Origin: Gari tellinella | Taxonomy: Eukaryota; Mollusca; Bivalvia; Cardiida; Psammobiidae | Direction: 5' to 3' | NCBI GenBank assembly: GCA_922989275.2 | Contig: OV277857.1 | Location: 45,423,083-45,487,082 of the forward strand | DNA: 64,000 bases | Shown: positions 11,896 through 22,889 of the stretch, piece after piece | How the letters are laid out: every line of letters starts with the position of its first letter | Numbering within the stretch: position 1 is the first letter of the stretch | Program-made: the position numbers and the translations under genes | The notes under the pieces: generated by a model | Told to the model about the DNA's origin: nothing | What the model saw: the letters and a program-made list of their open reading frames with translations, nothing else | Database searches by the model: none

Positions 11896-12628
11896 GGGCC
11901 CGTTCTATTCACTGTTCCGATTGTTCCGGACAGACGGAACATCAATGGAATACAGTGGAACAGTGTTCCGGACATGTTCCAACTGTTCTGTTGTTCGAGG
12001 TGGTGCAGTCGGAACAGTGACGTCATCAACATGGCGCCAATCTGAGCAATTAGAGACGCCAGATTTGATAAATGTTGCTATTTGGAGTGCTTTCCGCCAC
12101 TCCTAAAGCAGCATTCAAGCACAACCGTGCAAAGTCAGTCAAATGCATAAGCCCCGTCCTGCATAGTAATATTTTGGGTAAACTTGATCATCGGAATTTC
12201 AACAATTGCATCAAAATCTTAACCAAAACTAACCCCGATGCATAGGTACATGTATTGACCTATTTTTTAAAAAGATTTTCTTTTTGACTTTACCATTTTT
12301 TTATATGATATATCTATCTTAAAAACAAACATTGAAAAAAATAATGTCAATTATCTGTACATAGACACAGACGTGGCTATGTAAGCGCTACAAATTGATT
12401 AGTGCATCAATGTTCTTCAGTATAATGAGGATGGAAATGGTGACTATTTTAAGACATTTAGCCAGTGGGATTAATCTAGTGCTGCTCTTTGATTTAAAAC
12501 TATTCTCTTAACGGGATATGAAGAAAACAATAACAGCTCTAGTTCTAAATGTAGAACAAGTGCGTTCGATTGAGACCTGTTCTGGAACAGGTTTGCAACG
12601 TGTTCCGGACAGTGGATGGAACGGGCCC
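11896..12628. mobile_element. Inverted-repeat DNA element (GGGCCCGTTC ends), ~730 bp
   Basis: The left end reads GGGCCCGTTCTATTCACTGT. The right end, in reverse complement, reads GGGCCCGTTCCATCCACTGT, so the first 20 bases match at 18 positions. Subterminal regions on both sides are rich in TGTTCCGGAC-type blocks (about 11917-12010 and 12565-12615). No transposase is encoded, so it is non-autonomous. No clean target duplication could be assigned. Superfamily unknown. Confidence 0.7.
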
Positions 12629-13369
12629 AATATTGAGAATGCCTAGGACATGCGGCAACGCCGGATATCCGGTCGAGAACGAAAACCCCAGGACTGTCGA
12701 GGAGCTAACAAACATGTTTATGGGAGAACTGCACATAGTACCCATTGCAGACATCCTTTAGTTAATTCTCAGCTTTCCCCACACATGGCAGAAAGTGATT
12801 AATGCATGAGGTTGACACACTTGACACACATGATACTAGCTGTAATTTAAGAGAAAGACCTATAAGATGGTTTTTTTTGTTATGTTGTTTGTTACCCCAC
12901 CCATCTAGTCTGGCAGACGAGTTTCTGAGGATGATTTGTATCTAATATAAAGGAGAACAGTGATATCGTTTTCTACTTTTCTAAAGAGAGAGATACTATA
13001 CAGATAGCACATGTTATTTTACGTGAAACAATTAAAATGTCTCTGAAGAAACTTACGTTCATATATTTGCTTAATCCTATATACATATCCCTTTAGTTGT
13101 TTTGTTGAGTATATTTATATTTATCATCTAGATACATGATTTCTTTCTTTTACGGAATTGCTAGATTGTACATATATCTACTAGATCTATTTTGCACGGA
13201 ATGCAGCAATCAGTTATCAATTGCCAACAAATTTGATATAAACTAAGATTATCCGTTTTCAATCACCTCAGCACAGACGGCACGCAAGCTAAGGTTGTAC
13301 AACGTCAAATTCACTTGCCGGGTGGAGCGTATCAGCCTTCTTTGCAACAATTTAAAATATAAATGGATA
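12629..13369. other. No gene seen
   Basis: AT-rich sequence with no recognisable coding region, RNA gene or repeat structure apart from short simple runs. A 63-codon frame that starts inside the preceding element is not supported. Confidence 0.4.
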
Positions 13370-14062
13370 TTCTAACACACCTCGCCCACACCCCTATATA
13401 AGCGAAGAAGGACCGTCTCGGTGTACGAATTTTTAGTAGAACACTCACGCGCTAAACGTTCTAACGTGACGTCATTTGACTTCGAAAATGCGTACGGCAA
13501 GAAATGTAGCGCCGTTGCTTCTGTGCAAATTAACGTTAAATTGAAGTGTTAGAATCGAAATAAAAAATTAATACCAGTGTTCTATCTAACAATCGAACAC
13601 GGGCAGTCGTTGAGATGCTTGTAATTAAACCACTCGGCCTACCGGCCTCGTGATTTAATTATTACGCATCTCAATCCCTACTAGTGTTCGATTGCACGAT
13701 ATAACACTGGTATGATTTTTTTATTTCTTAATTTTAACACACTTCCCTCACGCCCCTATATAAACAAAGAAGGAACGTATCAGTGTACGAATTCTCAATA
13801 GAACACTCACGCGCTGTAACGTTCTAACGTGACGTCATATGGCTTCGAAAACGCGTACGCCAAGAAATGTTGCGCCGTTGCTTCGGTGCAAATTAAGGTT
13901 AAAATATGTGTTAGAATCGAAATAATAAATTTATACCAGTGTTTTATCTAACAATCGAACACGGGTAGAAAGGCCTCGTGATTAAATTACTACGCATCTC
14001 AACTCCTACCAGTGTTCGATTGCACGATAAAACACTGGTATGCATTTATTATTTCTTAAATA
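13370..14062. repeat. Two-copy tandem repeat (~362 bp) with TATA-like and CRE-like sites
   Basis: CCCCTATATAA occurs at 13391 and 13753, 362 bases apart. In both units it is followed by 'gaagaagga' or 'aaagaagga', then 'gtgtacgaat', 'gaacactcacgcgct' and 'ttctaacgtgacgtcat'. The CRE palindrome TGACGTCA lies at 13467-13474 and 13830-13837. Each unit ends in an inverted repeat (ATACCAGTGTTCTATCTAAC against its complement near 13700; ATACCAGTGTTTTATCTAAC against one near 14035). The TATA-like box, start-site-like stretch and CRE resemble a pol II core promoter, but no long reading frame follows. A short frame after the first CRE has about 18 codons. Confidence 0.75.
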
Positions 14063-14130
14063 GATCTATTATATATCAAAGTATTCATTATTAATAGGCG
14101 TATGTTATAGTATCTTTTCTTTTTTCATAG

Positions 14131-15006
14131 AATCGACCCGTTGGAGACCATTGGAAGAGAGGAGGTAATGGACAGGTATAGGTTCTATCCAGAATCTATT
14201 CTGATCCTTCTTGACACCGTGTTTGATGGTCTTGACTGTCGAACACACCGTTCACTACCCTGCCATCGTTGCTGATGTTGTTGGTTACCCTGCATTTTTA
14301 TGCCAGCGGTAGCCATTTCATTATCATCGGCGATTGCATGGGGTTTCCAAATCCAGGACCACTGAAGTACTTTGAGGTTTACTGAATACTTTAAACAATC
14401 TATAATTAGACTCTGTACATAGGGACGCAATTTTTTGCATTCAACTCTAGTTTTACTTTTTAATCGGCGAAGTTGAAATGTCAGTCCCAAAATGCTGCCA
14501 TTATGCTGATGGTGGTTTAATTAACACTTGTATTTCTTTCAGCAGCTACTTTTTTTAAAGAGAACTATGCAAAACGGTCGCTCAGCACAATTAGATCTAG
14601 ATATATCACTGAACCAAATGAGAAAATGGTTGTTTTTCTTACGTCATTGGCGATGTCACTAAACCCCCTTTTCTTGGAGCGCGGCTCATTAATAAATTAA
14701 GAATATCGTATTGACCTGAATCAATTCAATCTTTTACTTTTTTCTTGATAAAGATTCCAAAACATGTATGTTTGAAAATGATCGATAGACATCAGTGACA
14801 AAGAAATGAAATCTTTCTTATTATTTTTTAAATCGAACCTAGCTAGATAGATCTAGATCTAATATAGATCTAATGAATTTATTTCTTTTTCAGGGTTTCC
14901 CAAGGTTATGGGTGTCATTGACTGCACCCACACCAGGATACAGTCACCCCATGTCAATAAGCCTGACTATTTGAACAGGAAAGGCTTTTACTCTGTGAGT
15001 ATTCAA
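14131..15006 (+). pseudogene. HARBI1-like nuclease, second decayed copy
   Basis: An exon beginning after an AG at 14130 encodes RYRFYPESILILLDTV, the usual N-terminal region of HARBI1-like proteins. It continues after a one-base frameshift near 14262-14268 with LLMLLVTLHFYASGS and GDCMGF. A second exon (14894-15006, acceptor TTTCAG, donor GTATGT) encodes MGVIDCTHTRIQSP with the first catalytic Asp, then YLNRKGFYSVSIQ. The block carrying the second Asp and the Glu was not found downstream, so the copy is truncated as well as frameshifted. The protein differs clearly from the one at 6.1-10 kb (VIDCTHTRI against VVDGTHVQI), so it comes from a different lineage. Confidence 0.85.
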
Positions 15007-16410
15007 GTATGTTAACTGTTACTTTAATTATTAATACATTTTTCATTTGTTTGTTTGTTGTTTATTTCAACTTCAAATTGAAATTTAACTTTATCTCATG
15101 TAAAAATGTTTATACTTTTTATTAAGCAAATCATGGAGTAGTAGGACTGTACGTGTTGACGACTGTTTGAGCCATGCTAGATTCTATTTGCTTTACTATG
15201 TTAATTTGATTTTTGTAGATTTAGATTGTTCTCTTATGCCTACATGTATATGGTCAATGCGTTTTAAATAAAGTGTTACTTGGTATAGCGTTACTCACTT
15301 TAAAATCCCTTAGATCTAAATTGGTAAAACTTTTATCATGTCAGCTCACTCAGCTGATATCCTCTGGATAACACATTACTCCAATTAATGATAATAATTA
15401 TCCTGTTAATCATACAGTTTTTACTGATAGAATTTCCCTTATTCAGGATTAACATCCATATTATTTACTTTTTCATAAATGTATTTAGATCTACATGTAT
15501 TTGTTCACGTTGTTTGTACATGTTGATCTATACATACATATTTCTACGCTTTTAATTTATTTGTTCGCAGAAGAATATAGTTCAATTTTAAACAGTAATG
15601 GACGTACATGTATAGCATGAACAATGTTTCCTATATCCAATTAGAGGCTAATATAAGCTTAAAATAGGTTGAAAGTAAAGTAGAAAGCGTCCAAATATAT
15701 AAAATAGCTTTACTTTCAACTTTCTTTCAGTGGTCACCTCGTAATCTTCAAAACTTAAGAAGCAGACTATTTACTGTCCTTTTCAATCAGCTCTGTCACT
15801 CGATTTTTATTGAATACCTACATGAGCCGATCAGATCGTTTTTTACGAATTTACATGCAAAGTTTGAGTGATATCGGGACCGTGAGTAGGAAGACATCCT
15901 AAATAAATAGTTTTTTCCTATAGTAAACTTGGGATCAGCTGTGTTTGCAAATGGCCGCTGTGTGTTTTAATATTATTTTTAACATCACCTTCAAAATAGC
16001 GATGTAAAATCTATTTTTATTTTAATTTCACGTTTAGATTACCATTCACGCATTGACAATATCATTTTTATGTTTTATTTTAATAGGCCTTCTCCACCTC
16101 TGTAAAAATAGACTGTCCCACAACGTCACACACTATTCACAATGTCAGCCATTTTGTAAACAACTGAGGCCTATTTCACTATGGGGAAAATACATTTTTC
16201 ACGATCATTTTTATTCACAGCCTGGATAAATCTGAAAATTTACATGTGAGTTTGTAAAAAACAATCTGATTGTCTCGTGCAGGTACAAAGCTGATATTGT
16301 TTGAAACAAAAAAAATCTCGATAAAAATTGAGTGACAGAGCTGAGTGAAAAGGACAGTAGTACAGGTTTAATAAAGAATGAGTGTACATGTGTATTTCAG
16401 TGTTGTTTTT
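15007..16410. other. No gene; foldback repeat near 15655-15740
   Basis: AT-rich sequence. The stretch 15655-15740 has 'ggttgaaagtaaagtagaaa' facing 'agctttactttcaact', a member of the AAAGTAAAGCAGAATG foldback family seen about ten times in the window. Otherwise nothing is recognisable. Confidence 0.5.
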
Positions 16411-16524
16411 ACTGATTTACTGACATTTTAATCCAGTTTACTGATTTACTGACATTTTAATCCAGTTTACTGATTTACTGACATTTTAATCCAGTTTGCG
16501 GATTTACTGACATTTTATTCCAGG
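16411..16524. repeat. 29-bp tandem repeat, four units
   Basis: ACTGATTTACTGACATTTTA is repeated with a strict 29-bp period at 16411, 16440, 16469 and 16498. The first three units are identical and the fourth carries substitutions. It is a minisatellite. Twenty-nine is not a multiple of three, so a coding role is unlikely. Confidence 0.9.
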
Positions 16525-16545
16525 TTATATGTGATGCACGCTACA

Positions 16546-17423
16546 GGGGTCCGTTTCGTAAAACTTCTTACGACAAAAACGATCGTAAGTCTAACCTTTA
16601 AAATACATTTAATTTCTGATTTATTCGTCTAATAAATACGAAAGAAGACTCAAGCAGGAAACGCAACACAAACAATACACCCATCTCTAAAGCAGAACAC
16701 ACACACAGCCATACCATAACAAACACACACAACAACCACACACACACACACACACGCAATACCATTCCTTCATCTACACACTAAATAGAAAACAACACGC
16801 AAGACAAACATAAAGCTAAGTGAACATAGGAGCCCGCCTTGGTACGGTCAGTAGCAATCAACAATCAATTATAAATGAATTAACTATTAACAACCACTGG
16901 GGGGTTAAACCTGGGTTTAGGGGCACCCAACCTCACACTTATCTCCTATATTCACCTATAAAGACGAACAGTGTACATAAAATATAAACCCTGTTCCACA
17001 ACCTTACAATCAAAAAGACCGCCAGCACAGTAAGTAAATACATGTAAAACATCTAACAAAATTCTCTGACAGGATTATTAGTAACACGGGAAAGAATTAA
17101 ACATTCAAGCCCGTGTTAAAAATAACCCACAATGGCAACGGTCAAATTGTACTCAAGCGAATAGTCTGTAATCACGAGTAACTGTAAGACATGGGAGGGT
17201 TTAGGGTACGACAGAGAGGGAGAGAAAAACCAAAGCACGAAAATCCGACATAACTCTCCCGGTTAATCCTGTCTTGTGACATCTCTATAGAATTGTCTTT
17301 TCAAGAGAATTCCAAAGAGCTGTCACAAAACAGGATTCGATGGGGAAATAAATAATAATTGAGACTTTTATAATATAACTTACGACAACATTTGTCGTAC
17401 GAAGTTTTATGAAACGTGCCCCA
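16546..17423. mobile_element. Inverted-repeat DNA element (GGGG-CGTTTCRTAAAACTT ends), ~880 bp
   Basis: The left end GGGGTCCGTTTCGTAAAACT matches the complement of the right end, GGGGCACGTTTCATAAAACT, at 17 of 20 bases. Pairing continues inward through CTTACGACAAA-type sequence for about 45 bases. The interior has a CA-rich tract (16680-16760) and no coding region. It is non-autonomous. A related end (GGGCCCGTTTCATAAACC) occurs at 18076 next to the HARBI1 fragment. No target duplication could be fixed. Confidence 0.7.
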
Positions 17424-17441
17424 GGATCTTGAACATAGTTA

Positions 17442-17686
17442 CAGTGGAGAATCTGTTATTCTTTCCCGATAAACGCGTTTATGCGAAGACTATTTTTTTT
17501 TTACAAACAGTTTGGAGCCAGATCAGACGCCGGGTAACCCGGCGTCTGATCAGGCTCCAAACTGTTTGCCACCAAGATAGACATGAAATATCAGAATTGT
17601 CAAAAAGTTGTTCTTTTCTACGTTTTAGTGCTTTGCGTTTGCGTACGTTTGCGTTTAAACGGGAAAGAATAACAGATTATCCACTG
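17442..17686. mobile_element. MITE, CAGTGGAGAATCTG family, TA duplication
   Basis: The termini are CAGTGGAGAATCTGTTATTC and its near-exact complement, flanked by TA on both sides (17440-17441 and 17687-17688), as expected of Tc1/mariner-type insertion. The centre is a palindrome around GATCAGACGCCGGGTAACCC. It is 245 bp with no protein. The same element lies at 50981-51226, 54638-54883 and 58297-58542, and a degenerate one at 41988-42236. Confidence 0.88.
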
Positions 17687-17891
17687 TACCAAATGGCCAG
17701 GCCCCGAGGTTATAAAACTTCTGAGTTCGTACTCTGTACTCAGAAACGAACTATGTGCTCAAAATGAGTACGAACTCAGAAAAGTCGAGGTCGTAAAAAA
17801 TCTTGAGTCGAGTTCGTTTCCAGCCTGAGTCGTTTTCTCTGAGTTTGATATTTATCAGTCTCAGACAACGAACTCTGTGCTCAACAAAACA

Positions 17892-18071
17892 ATGGCTGCA
17901 GCCCACATTGGCGGTCGTCGGAGAAATTTTAGAGACGAGAGAAACCAGAGGGTTCCCCGGTTATTTAAAGACCGATCGAACCCTCTGGAGGACCTGGACG
18001 AGCGTTCGGTGTACGCCAGGTATAGATTCAAGCCTGAATCCATATATTTTATACTTGGACTTTTACCGTAG
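17892..18071 (+). pseudogene. HARBI1-like N-terminal fragment
   Basis: ATG at 17892 opens a 59-codon frame with FKDRSNPLEDLDE and YARYRFKPESIYFILGLL. This is the N-terminal region of HARBI1-like proteins (compare RYRFYPESILILL at 14.2 kb). It ends at TAG 18069-18071, and a repeat end (GGGCCCGTTTCATAAACC) begins at 18076. No nuclease block follows before the next gene. It could be a first exon whose donor was destroyed by the insertion, or a relic. Confidence 0.75.
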
Positions 18072-19664
18072 CAGGGGCCCGTTTCATAAACCATCGTAAA
18101 CCTATCGTAAATTTGCGATTACATAAATATACGATTTTTTTCAATTTACGACAAGAATGCGTTTCACGAAACAGAATTGTACGTCCGATTACATAAATAT
18201 TTGACGTAAATCTACGACAGGGTAGGGGCTCGTCCGACAACCCGTTATTACGCCCTCCTATTTCGACGCCATATTTGTTTACGAGTCATATAACCTATGC
18301 GACCCCCGTGACGTCACATGCGCACTTGCTACAATTTGTCAACACGGAAACCGACGCTCTAACTCAACAATGTGGAAAATTAGAGACGCAAAGGTAAAAA
18401 TATTACATTTTTATCTTTATCAATGCATTTTTATGTGTTTTCACTAATGCAATTAAGCGCGGCAGTTTATAAGCCGGATTGAGTATATAAATGATGATAG
18501 AAAAAATTGACACATAGTCGTCTGCAAAGCTCAATCATTTTTCTCAAGTCACGCGACAGTACTGTGACAAGCAGTTGTCCAGCTTTTTGATACTGCCCTA
18601 TTTAGTTGGTGTAGTAGCGTATAGGAATCTATGAATATATGCTGATTGGATTTTTATGGGTTTTTTATTTGATTACTAATTGGTTCATATATACACTATT
18701 ATCTTATGAAATATACATCCTGGTTAATTTTTTTCATTTCAGGCACCCAAGACGAAGTACAGGTGTTACTCTCCCACCTCTATGTTCAATGCTATGGAGA
18801 AAGTTAGGGAGTATGGGACCCCCATTAAAACCAAAGCCAGAGAATATGGACTTCCTGAGGCCTCTTTGCGTCATAAGCTTAGTGGGAGGGTGGATCCAGA
18901 GGCAACAAGGTCCGGCCCATCTCCTATGTTCACCTTGGAACAGGAATCACACTTCGTGGACCATGTCAAGTTCATGGCACAGTGTGGATATGGCTATAGC
19001 AGGTCTGAGGTGGTGGACATGGCCACAGAGTATGCTGTGTGTTTAGAGAAGAGGGACAGTAACCACCCACTGTCTTTTAAGTGGTATTCCAGCTTCATGA
19101 GCCGCTGGCCAGAACTTAAAGTACTGAAACCTCGTGGTTTGGAAATACAGAGGGCTAAAGACACAACCGTGGATAGTGTTAACACATACTACCAAGAGCT
19201 AGGATCAATCCTCACGAAGTACAATCTTCATAACAAGCCAGAAAGGATATATAATGTTGATGAAAAGGGACTGTCAAAATCCCATTCTCCAATAGCTGTT
19301 GTAACTGACATACACTCTAAGCCACCAGCAATAACATCTTCATCAAGACAACCAATAACTGTAATAGGATGTGGCAATGCGCTCGGATACAGAGTTCCAC
19401 CCTTCTTTATTTTCCCAAGGGCCAGAATGAGACAGGAATTGCTAGAAGGTGGAAGTACAGGGGCTGACGGAGATGTAACAGAGTCTGGATGGGTCAACAG
19501 CCTGTTGTTCCGTAAATATATACAGCAACACCTGATGAAATACTTGCCTGAGCGCTCCGAAGACAACCCAGTGTTAGTGTTGTATGATGGTCACAGGTCA
19601 CACGTCAACCTTGATCTGATTGACTGGGCCAACAGACATCACATTCTCCTGTTCATATTGCCGG

Positions 19665-22600
19665 TGTAACGAAGTATTTTGACCCCCATCGAAAAGTGAC
19701 CCCCCGGTCAAAATTCGACGTCGTAGAATGACCTCCCATCGTCGAATTATGACCCCCCCCCCCCATCGTCGAATTATGACCCCCCCCTGTCGAAATATGA
19801 CCCCCTTCAAAAATCCTTGATATTTTGTTTAAAGTCAGTTTTGCATATGTTAAAGTTGTTTTAAACCTAAGTTTTGAGTGAATAAATTATATTGATTGAA
19901 TTGTAAGTGTGTCTGCCTATCAATGGACAACCTTATGGGTATCGAACCCAGAACCGTTTACCCTTTTACAAGTATACATTTACGATCTACCAATTACTCT
20001 TGTTCGATTATTGATTTAATTTCGACGTAGCAGGCTGAGTAAACCCCAATCACACATGCACCACGTCTCCGAGAAAGCGTATGATCAGAATTTACAATAC
20101 GCTCGTATTGACATTCATTCCAAGAAATCTTCCTATCTTGCCGCGGTTTCTTTGGTTTAACCAACTACCCCACAGCCTTTTTCTAGCTTTAAAGACAGAT
20201 GACCACTTAGAGCAGGTTAAAAGTAAAGCAGATTGCGCATTCTGCTTTACTTCAGCCTGCTTTAATGTACACTTTGCTAGGATATAGAAACTATTTTCTT
20301 ATGGTATATATCCATGACTGTATACATTACAAATTTTGATCTTTTATCTCCAGTAGAGGAATAAAAAGATCAAAGGCGTAAAATTCGTATTTATTAGGTA
20401 ATGCCTTAAAACATATTTTCATAGAGGATGTTTTGATTTGTCGGAACTTATCCCTTTTGTCAAGAAATAAGAAGAATGCTGGTCGGTTGTTTTGAGTGGG
20501 CTTTTGTGTCTTTTGTCAACACTTGCTATGTTGTGCGTTTATAGTTTACCATGTTGAGTGTAAAGTTAATTGCATTTACTAAACAACAAGCAAACAAACA
20601 AACAAACAAGCAAACAAAAAGCGATCAAAATCGGAAGCTGTGTTATGTTGCCTCATTGCACATAACACCATTCAGTGTCGTAGAAAGACTCCGGTCAATA
20701 TTCTAGCCTGTATTTTGACACCTCGGCCATTATTCGATATCATAGTTTGACTCGCCGGTCATTATTCGATGTCGTAGAATGACCCCCGGTCATTATTCGA
20801 TGTCGTAGAATGACTCCCCGGTCATTATTCGATGTCGTAGAATGACCCCGGTCATTATTCGATGTCGTAGAATGACCCCCTGATATCATTCTATTTCATA
20901 GAATGCCACCCCTGCCCCGATATGGCAATTACCGTATTTGATGTCAAAATAAGACCCATTGTCATTTTTCAATGTCGTAGAATAACCCCGCCATGGTTGC
21001 GATCAGCTCCCTGAGGGTAAATTCATATCAGATTGCTAATTACCTAAATCATTGGATGCTTCTATGTTGTACAATATACTGTCAATAATCTAATCAATTT
21101 TCATAGTCACATGCCGCAATGTTTCTGTTGCGACACATTGTTAGATGATGAATGTCATTGGAACCGATGTAAATATTACAAATACATGTTCTTTAAAAGG
21201 GGGATACATATTTGTACTCGTTCACGTAACGTTTATTGGTATAGAGTACCACTGATGGACTGTAAACTACGCTCAATAAATTGTCACATATCTTCAAGAA
21301 TAGAAACAGGCTAAGGAGTAAAGGGTTAAATAATCAGGTCTGACATAATGCATCTAACAGACAATGTATTTGAAACTTTAATGATGTTATGTCCAACAGT
21401 AACATTTATATATTTTGTCTTGGTAATTAGCAGTAATTCAATTAAGAAGTATACAGGCAAAAAAGACATGCCATTTCATATAACAGGTTTAATATGTAGA
21501 AAGCACTTCAAAGAGCTTTGTACAAAACTTTTGGTCTGTATTTACCCTTTGCTCCATAGGCAAGCTTGCAAATTAGCTACGTTTAACTGTGATTAAGGCA
21601 GGACAATGCATACAGCAATATGAATTTTATGCAGAAAGCTCATGTATGCTTTCTGCTTTACACTCATTTTGTTGTTAGCTGACGCCTGTAATTAAAACTA
21701 TTATTGGATTTTATTATCTTAATCTTATTTGCAAATGTAGGTGCAGGCGGCCTGAGGCGCTACTGTGGAGGAAAGGGTTAAGGGCTCACTTGCTTACAAA
21801 AGTATACTTCCTTACCCAGTGGGCACTATAAAAAGGCTGTGACTTTTCAAACTGTAAACTTGCATCCATGTATTCTTAAGTTTAGAATCTTTGATTATTT
21901 AGTTGACAAAGAACTTGTAAATGATAACCTATCAGATATATATATGATATGCTTATTAGTTATTTTTCAGTAATGTTTTTGACTGTTATCAAAATGTAAT
22001 GTGTGATGTAATGCATTACTTTGCCAACGTACTTGTAATTTAATACATTACAAATGTAAACGTAATAATAATTGTAATATAATACACTCTTTAGCAATGT
22101 AATTGGTGACACTTGTAATGTAATGTATAACTTTCTCAAGTAATTCACACCATGCCTGTTCCCGCCCCACCGGCCTGCATACTCCATGACTGAATTACTA
22201 CCTTAACTTATTTATAAATAAGCTGTCCACGAATTATACCACAGACCCGCAGCCACCTTGTTTCCCTACCATCAGTATATCCAACAGATAGGCACAAGGT
22301 TAACGTAACCCATCGGGAACAGCATTTAGCCTAGTATACTGTACGTTTCCATGGCGCGCTTATCATAAGTCTGAATTTTGACTTGTTTATCATCTAAATT
22401 TTATATATCTTTTAACTTATTCACACCTGAAACTTCTAGTTATGTCAAGTCAACTTTTGACTAGCTAGAGTTGTTTTATACAATATATTTCAAAACCAAA
22501 ACTGACATATATTGCAAACATATCAGAGAGCTCCTTTGGGATTAGTCTGATCTTGGTCTACACGGTTTACAAAGGACAAATGTACTATTGCTAGGTAGAC

Positions 22601-22889
22601 TGTTTGTAAATGACTAATATACTCGTCGCAAGGGTCCAATGGGTTAAACTGTGTCTGTTAATTGCTAAAGAGGGGTGGGGTCATTTTTCGATGGGGGTCG
22701 ATATATTTCAGGAGGGGTCAAAACACTTCTTGAGGGGAGTCATAGTACTATGACCGGGGGTCAAATTTCGACGTCGAATTATGACCGGGGGTCATTGTAC
22801 GATATCGAAAAATGACCGGGGGTCATTCTACGTCGTCGAATTTTGACCGGGGGGTTATTTTTCGATGGGGGTCAAAATACTTCGTTACA
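19665..22889. mobile_element. 3,225-bp non-autonomous DNA transposon, CCGG duplication
   Basis: The left end TGTAACGAAGTATTTTGACC and the complement of the right end are identical for the first 30-odd bases and similar for about 60. CCGG lies on both sides (19661-19664 and 22890-22893). Without the insert and one CCGG, the host frame reads on from ILP to AHTSHV. Both ends (19665-19805 and 22665-22889) and an internal cluster (20700-20990) consist of a ~34-bp unit containing GTCATTATTCGATGTCGTAG and TGACCCCCGG. No transposase is present. A 4-bp duplication and TGT start would fit Ginger-type elements as I recall that family, and Sola or Academ types are alternatives. The interior also holds a foldback (20205-20270) and TAATGTAAT-rich sequence (21990-22150). 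Confidence 0.87.
20700..20990. repeat. Internal cluster of ~34-bp quasi-palindromic units
   Basis: Within the CCGG-flanked element, GGTCATTATTCGATGTCGTA is repeated about five times with a period of 32-35 bp, joined by TAGAATGACCCCC. Each junction forms a short palindrome around CCCCGGTC. The same unit builds both termini, so the element carries the motif at its two ends and in its middle. Confidence 0.85.

Noticed and set aside
14185..14490. A 101-codon minus-strand frame
   Set aside because: It lies opposite the decayed HARBI1-like exon, whose + strand protein matches the family. The minus frame has no recognisable motif.
16411..16524. Possible CRISPR-like array of 29-bp repeats
   Set aside because: The repeats are directly adjacent with no spacers, and the genome is eukaryotic. 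It is a minisatellite.
18639..19046. A 135-codon + frame overlapping the Tigger exon
   Set aside because: It is an out-of-frame shadow of the transposase, starts in the intron and has no motif.
21111..21596. Two frames (67 and 82 codons) inside the CCGG-flanked element as a possible transposase
   Set aside because: They are short and show no catalytic motif or similarity to any transposase I know. The element looks non-autonomous.
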